Below, piece by piece: positions 59,662 through 64,000 of a DNA stretch of 64,000 nucleotides. Numbering within the stretch: the stretch's first letter is position 1; every line of letters begins with the position of its first letter. The notes beneath the pieces were generated by a model that saw nothing but the letters and a program-made list of their open reading frames with translations, did not search any database and was not told where the DNA came from. The stretch covers positions 1 to 64,000 of the forward strand of contig NZ_WHOB01000088.1 of assembly GCF_013141775.1 (NCBI RefSeq), in the 5' to 3' direction. Position numbers and translations under genes: made by a program. The stretch is from Paenibacillus phytohabitans. Lineage in GTDB: Bacteria > Bacillota > Bacilli > Paenibacillales > Paenibacillaceae.

Positions 59662-61196
59662 AAGTGTCCCTCCCCCTCCCCGCCGGGGGCTGACGGATGA
59701 AGCTTATCCCGGCCGCCTGCCGGCTCACCAGCATAGCCCACCGACAGATCCGGATCAGGAATAAGCGCCAGACTGCGGAAGAAGCCCTCCCGCTTCATAA
59801 TCCTTCCGGGCGTGATTCCGCTTCTGTGTGCGATGCGTTCCAGTGGAAGATGCTGCGTTGTCCCGCCTGCCCCAGGCCGCTGCCCGGGGTCTTCTGCTGC
59901 ATAGTCCGCACTGACTACGATATCCGCCCGGCTATGCTGCAGGACTTCCACCAGCTTCTCGATGTAACGGCTGTCATATGCCGCAGAGGCGGATAAATAG
60001 ACAATGACTTCGCTGCCATAGAGAGCCGAGATATTCTCCAGCGCGTGCAGCCAGGGCTTCTCGCCATGCACAGTAATCACAGCGTCACGCTCATGCACCG
60101 GAAATTCGGGAAAAGACTGGCTCCAGCTGTCCCGGACCCACACCCAGCGGATATTGCTGTAGCTCTGGCCTTCCTGCAGCATCTGCTGCCGCTCACGCGA
60201 ATCCGCTGCCGTCCAGTTTTCTTCGAAATAGACAACAGTAGTCACAAGGGGCGTCTCCGCCGTATGCCGGCCCAGCGGAATTACCGGCTGCGGCAGACAA
60301 GCGGACAGATCACCGGGAATCTGGAGCAGACCCGCATCAGCAGGACTGTCCTGCAGATTCCATTTCCGGCGGTATGCCCGCTCCCCCGCTGCTGATGACG
60401 CATTGCCTGCGTTAATCACAGCGCCTTCCTCCAGCGGGTGAAGAACATGCACATACACCGGATCACTGAGTGCAAGACTTGCCCCCTGCATCCGGGCCCG
60501 CAGACACCAGTCGGCAATGATCAGTCTGCGCTCCGCTAGTGATGAATCGAAGCCTCCTACCCTCAGCAGCAGCTCTCTTGCTATAAGCAGACAGGACCCG
60601 CCCAGTACCTCCGCATACCTCCACTCCCCTTGCCTTTTGTCCAGGATGTGGGCTGCATAAGCTGACAGTTCAGAGTATCCGGCAAAATGCAGCTGTTCCT
60701 GCCCCTCTCCCCGTTCACTGGAGGAACGGGGAGCCACCACGCCCACCGCTGGATCATCAATAGGCGGCCACAGCAAATTGCCAAGCCAGCCGGGGGACAC
60801 CATCACACGGTCCTCCAGCAGAACGGCAAAAGAGGTCTCAGCATAAGCCAAGGCCTCATTCACCCTATAATTCCCGGCGGCAAAGGGGAGAAATACCAGA
60901 TTCGGCTCCCCCGAGAACTGCTCTGACAACCATTGCAGCGGAAATTCAGCAGTCATCGGAACGGCAATCAGCCGCACAGAAGAACCGGAGTGCCGGAGCA
61001 GCAGCCGCAGGCACTCTGCCGACCACTGTGCATGCCGCAGCTCTACCACAAGTGTAACGCCTCCCTGCACCGGCAGCGGAAGCAGCCCCTCCCGTTCCAG
61101 ATAGCTGTATCTTCCCGCCAGACGTTCCGTGCTGACAGCTTTAACAGTATTCATGGTTTCAATTGTATGGATTGCATCCATCGCTTCATAGGACAT
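59658..61196 (-). CDS. GT2-like glycosyltransferase, two Rossmann-like halves
   Basis: A 512-residue protein. The N-terminal domain (about 40-270) is of the rhamnosyl/O-antigen GT2 type: GVTLVVELRHAQWSAECL, VLLEDRVMVSPGWL and GGSCLLIARELLLRVGGFD. The C-terminal half (about 310-460) again resembles a nucleotide-sugar fold (VVYFEENWTAADS, VIVYLSASAAYDSRYIEKL). The usual DxD is replaced by LEDR, so activity may differ. The start at 61196 has GGAGTG at long spacing. First gene of the minus-strand operon. Confidence 0.82.
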   Translation of the reverse strand: MSYEAMDAIHTIETMNTVKAVSTERLAGRYSYLEREGLLPLPVQGGVTLVVELRHAQWSAECLRLLLRHSGSSVRLIAVPMTAEFPLQWLSEQFSGEPNLVFLPFAAGNYRVNEALAYAETSFAVLLEDRVMVSPGWLGNLLWPPIDDPAVGVVAPRSSSERGEGQEQLHFAGYSELSAYAAHILDKRQGEWRYAEVLGGSCLLIARELLLRVGGFDSSLAERRLIIADWCLRARMQGASLALSDPVYVHVLHPLEEGAVINAGNASSAAGERAYRRKWNLQDSPADAGLLQIPGDLSACLPQPVIPLGRHTAETPLVTTVVYFEENWTAADSRERQQMLQEGQSYSNIRWVWVRDSWSQSFPEFPVHERDAVITVHGEKPWLHALENISALYGSEVIVYLSASAAYDSRYIEKLVEVLQHSRADIVVSADYAAEDPGQRPGAGGTTQHLPLERIAHRSGITPGRIMKREGFFRSLALIPDPDLSVGYAGEPAGGRDKLHPSAPGGEGEGHL

Positions 61197-61332
61197 CCAG
61201 ACTCACACTCCAATGGTCATAACTGTGCTGTCTATAATGTATGAGCGGGATGGGGCAGGTATCCCTGTTTATGCCGTATTCGGCAGATAGTATCCGCCAA
61301 GCGGATACCCACGTCAGCTGCGGCGGTCGCTT

Positions 61333-62223
61333 TTACCACCCGCTGGTCATCACTACCGGCCTGATTCCGCCGGCATCGAATTCCATTCGGTCAATACATA
61401 ACATACGGTTGCCCGGCTCCGGGTCTCCGATGATTCTCCGGTGATAGACGATCAGCCATTCATCGCGGTCAGGAAGATGTAAATATCCGTGATGGCCGGG
61501 GCCTTCCGCTAGAGGCTCCTGCCTCTCCAGTATGGTTCCTTTGTTATCGAAGGGTCCCAGCGGATTATCGCTTACGCCGTAAGCCACCCGGTAGGTCCCG
61601 TTGGTCCACCCGCCCATCGACCACATCAGATAATACAGACCTTCCTTCCTGATCATGCACGGTCCCTCCACATACCCCGGCGGGGTAATGGAGCAGATCA
61701 TTTGTCCGTCCGGGAAAGGGACAAAGCCCGTCATTTGCTCATTCATCCGGGCCACGTTGCAATGTCCCCAGCCCCCGTAATACAGATAGATTACACCGTC
61801 ATCATCCTTGAACAGATGAGCGTCAATGGGCTGTGCGCCGTGAATAAACTTGCCGATCAGCGGCCGGTGGAGGTACCCTCTGTAGGGGCCTTCGGGAGCA
61901 TCCGCAACGGCAATCTCCAGCCCTCCTGCTTCACTGTCCTTCTGGATATCGTTCGAGGCAAAGACAAGATAATGCCGGCCGTTATGCTCAATCTGGGTCG
62001 GAGCCCATACCGCTCTCCAGATCCAGGGGAAATCATCCATTTCAATAATGCTCTCATGGACCTTCCAATCGATCAGGTCTTCGGAGCTGAAGGCATCCAG
62101 ATTCATCTGCCGCGTATATTCCGTAAAGGATCTGGTGGCATAAATATAATGCCTGCCGTGATAGGTCCTGGCTTCGGGGTCTGCATACCAGCCCGGCACG
62201 ATCGGGTTCGTAATTCCTCGCAA
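61333..62223 (-). CDS. Glycoside hydrolase family 43
   Basis: A 296-residue five-bladed propeller enzyme. The catalytic triad is Asp15 (WYADPEA), Asp134 (PIDAHLF) and Glu186 (VEGPCM). GH43 enzymes act as arabinofuranosidases or xylosidases. No signal peptide, so it works on imported oligosaccharides. It follows the GH127 gene on the same strand by 33 bases, which points to L-arabinose-containing substrates. Confidence 0.92.
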   Translation of the reverse strand: MRGITNPIVPGWYADPEARTYHGRHYIYATRSFTEYTRQMNLDAFSSEDLIDWKVHESIIEMDDFPWIWRAVWAPTQIEHNGRHYLVFASNDIQKDSEAGGLEIAVADAPEGPYRGYLHRPLIGKFIHGAQPIDAHLFKDDDGVIYLYYGGWGHCNVARMNEQMTGFVPFPDGQMICSITPPGYVEGPCMIRKEGLYYLMWSMGGWTNGTYRVAYGVSDNPLGPFDNKGTILERQEPLAEGPGHHGYLHLPDRDEWLIVYHRRIIGDPEPGNRMLCIDRMEFDAGGIRPVVMTSGW

Positions 62224-62256
62224 GCGAACCTCCCTCCTTTCTCCGCAACCTGCAAA

Positions 62257-64000
62257 TTAACAGCTGTATAATCCGTTCTCTTCCTGTTCCCGGATCCAGA
62301 CCTGCATGAAGCCGGACGCTCTGTTGTCCCAGGCGTAATAGGGAATGAACCGGAGCGGCCTGCCCTCTTCATCCCGGCTCTGCAGCACCGTCACCCCGCC
62401 CAGCAGCTCCGGCAGATGTTCCACCCAGAACTGCGCCCCGGCCGGAATGGAGCAGGCATCATAGGACAATCCGGGATGATCCGTCTGCTCCAGACAGTAC
62501 ACCACGGGTCCCCGCTGAACGGCAACCCTTCCTCTGTCCGCCTCCACCTCCGGCTTGGCCCGCACAAGATTCACGGGCATATCCAGCTCAAGCACAACCC
62601 TATCTCCCGGCGACCAATGCCGGTTAAGCACCAGATACCCCTGATCCGTCAAGGCTCCGGCCCCGCTGATGCTGACGCCGCCAGCCTCCAGCCGGTACCC
62701 CCTGCACCATTCCGGCACACGCAGCCGGATGCTGAAGCCGGCACTTGCTGCAGGGTTCACCTCAAGCTCGATCCGGCCATCCCAGGGATACAATGTGCTT
62801 TGCTTCAGCCTGACGCCCAGTCCGCTGCCCAGCACAAGCTCTGCCTCGCTGTTCATGTATTGATTGACCACCAGGCCTTCTTCTGCAGACGCATAGACGT
62901 ATTGGCCCAGGGAAGGCAGGAAGCGGGCCAGATTGGTCGGACAGCAGGAGGTTTCGAACCAGGGCACACGATGATGCCCGCCCTGTGAAGCAAGCGGATT
63001 GACATAGAAGTACTTATCCCCGGACAGAGATATTCCGGATAAGGCGCCGTTGTACATTTCACGCTCTACCACATCGGCGTATTTGCCGTCTCCGAACGTC
63101 AGGTTCATCCGGTGATTCCAGAACACCATGGCAATGGCGGCGCAGGTCTCGCAATAGGCTGTTTCATTGGGCAGGTCATAATCGAAGGTGAAGCCTTCAT
63201 TATGCCTGGACGGCCCAATGCCGCCCGTTACATACATGTTGCGCTCCACCGTGTGGGTCCAGACCCGGTGCAGAGCCTCTGCATAAGCGGAATCCCCTGA
63301 AGCATGGACAATATCCGCCATTGCCGTGTACATATACATGGCACGGACAGCATGCCCGGTCACCCGCTTAATCTCGCTGACGGGAACATCATCCTGGCAA
63401 TAGGCCGGCCCCCATTCCGGATTGTCCCAGATCGCGCCCGCGCCATATCCATGGCCGCGCTCCTCCAGCAGCCACAGCGCAAGCTTCCAGTAGCGCTCGG
63501 CCCTGGTCACGCGGTACAGCTTCACCAGCGCCAGCTCAATCTCCTGATGCCCTTCCACCCAGTGCCGCTTGCCGGGGCCAAACACCTCATCATAATGATC
63601 GGCCAGACGGCAGGCCACCTCCAGCAGCCCGCGCTTGCCGGTCGCTTCATAATAGGCAACCGCCGCCTCAATCAAATGGCCGCCGTTATACATCTCGTGC
63701 TTCTCCATATCCGTCCATTTGCCCTGCGGATGCTCCAGTGTGAAGTAAGCACTAAGGTATCCATCCGCTTCCTGCGCTGCCGATATCAGCACGATAATCC
63801 GGTCGGCTTCAGCTTCCAGCGCCGCATCCCGCCTGGGCATCAGCGCATAGGCTATGCCTTCAAGCACCTTGTAGACATCCGAGTCATTATAATATTTGCC
63901 TTCGTAATGCCCCTCCATCAGGCCCCCGGCCTTGGCGAAGTTATCGATGCGCCCGGTATCCTCACATTTGGACAAGCAGTCCGGCAGAGTGGTCTGCCGG
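62257..64000 (-). CDS. GH127 beta-L-arabinofuranosidase (start outside the window)
   Basis: At least 580 residues of a GH127 enzyme. Visible motifs: FNDSDVYK-equivalent YYNDSDVYKVLEG, PNETAYCETCA with the acid/base glutamate, and ETSCCPTNLAR with the catalytic zinc-bound cysteines. The family releases beta-L-arabinofuranose with a cysteine nucleophile. An in-frame TTG at 63975 is not the true start; the family begins further upstream, and the frame is open to the window edge. Cytoplasmic by lack of other evidence. Forms an operon with GH43. Confidence 0.92.
   Translation of the reverse strand, partial: RQTTLPDCLSKCEDTGRIDNFAKAGGLMEGHYEGKYYNDSDVYKVLEGIAYALMPRRDAALEAEADRIIVLISAAQEADGYLSAYFTLEHPQGKWTDMEKHEMYNGGHLIEAAVAYYEATGKRGLLEVACRLADHYDEVFGPGKRHWVEGHQEIELALVKLYRVTRAERYWKLALWLLEERGHGYGAGAIWDNPEWGPAYCQDDVPVSEIKRVTGHAVRAMYMYTAMADIVHASGDSAYAEALHRVWTHTVERNMYVTGGIGPSRHNEGFTFDYDLPNETAYCETCAAIAMVFWNHRMNLTFGDGKYADVVEREMYNGALSGISLSGDKYFYVNPLASQGGHHRVPWFETSCCPTNLARFLPSLGQYVYASAEEGLVVNQYMNSEAELVLGSGLGVRLKQSTLYPWDGRIELEVNPAASAGFSIRLRVPEWCRGYRLEAGGVSISGAGALTDQGYLVLNRHWSPGDRVVLELDMPVNLVRAKPEVEADRGRVAVQRGPVVYCLEQTDHPGLSYDACSIPAGAQFWVEHLPELLGGVTVLQSRDEEGRPLRFIPYYAWDNRASGFMQVWIREQEENGLYSC

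Overview
The window is a chromosomal segment of a spore-forming, low-to-mid GC Firmicute, most likely a Paenibacillus. The reasons are strong Shine-Dalgarno sites with many TTG and GTG starts, an S-box and a T-box leader, an alpha/beta-type small acid-soluble spore protein with a sigma-G-like promoter, ylbJ and lytH-type sporulation genes, and a yutM / yutJ-yuzB-yutI / lipA-yutD / lytH gene set that is also grouped in Bacillus subtilis. I found no rRNA, tRNA, CRISPR array, prophage or transposase gene.

Layout. 1-4 kb: Fe-S assembly (IscA-type YutM, Nfu-type YutI), mqnE of the aminofutalosine menaquinone route, NDH-2-like yutJ and yuzB. 4-7 kb: metNIQ methionine importer under a SAM-I riboswitch. 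7-11 kb: ctaA, a UbiD-type decarboxylase and a HEPN protein in one direction, then a thioredoxin. 11-20.6 kb: envelope genes (MurJ/SpoVB-like flippase, DUF456, HAD phosphatase, two tandem class B PBPs, a CvpA-like/transglutaminase fusion). 20.6-33 kb: MFS transporter, TOPRIM protein, sco and ctaB for cytochrome oxidase assembly, a YfhP-like protein, trpS with a T-box, an aldose epimerase, a SASP, pepF, yycC, DUF2225 and a truncated haemoglobin. 33-42 kb: ylbJ, nadK, a stalk-domain protein, an S41 protease, yutD, lipA, lytH. 42-46 kb: a GH13 enzyme divergent from a LacI regulator, and a hydrolase.

46-61 kb is the accessory part. It holds two paralogous small proteins starting MPN and ending near WWE, a divergent 812-residue protein made of 25 near-identical Thr/Ser-rich repeats, three consecutive GT2 glycosyltransferases with long helical-repeat tails, a 1.4-kb convergent spacer full of simple repeats, and an opposing three-gene glycosyltransferase operon. 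I read this as a candidate surface-glycoprotein locus in which the enzymes decorate the repeat protein; neither the spore location nor the glycosylation is shown by sequence alone. The window ends in GH43 and GH127 arabinose-releasing enzymes (GH127 cut by the edge).

Two families of intergenic repeats occur twice each. One (13396-13547 and 39654-39807) is a long stem with compensatory changes on both arms and conserved unpaired segments. The other (25557-25684 and 57212-57339) is 128 bp, gap-free and about 76% identical between copies. These elements and the repeat-protein/glycosyltransferase locus are the most novel-looking content.
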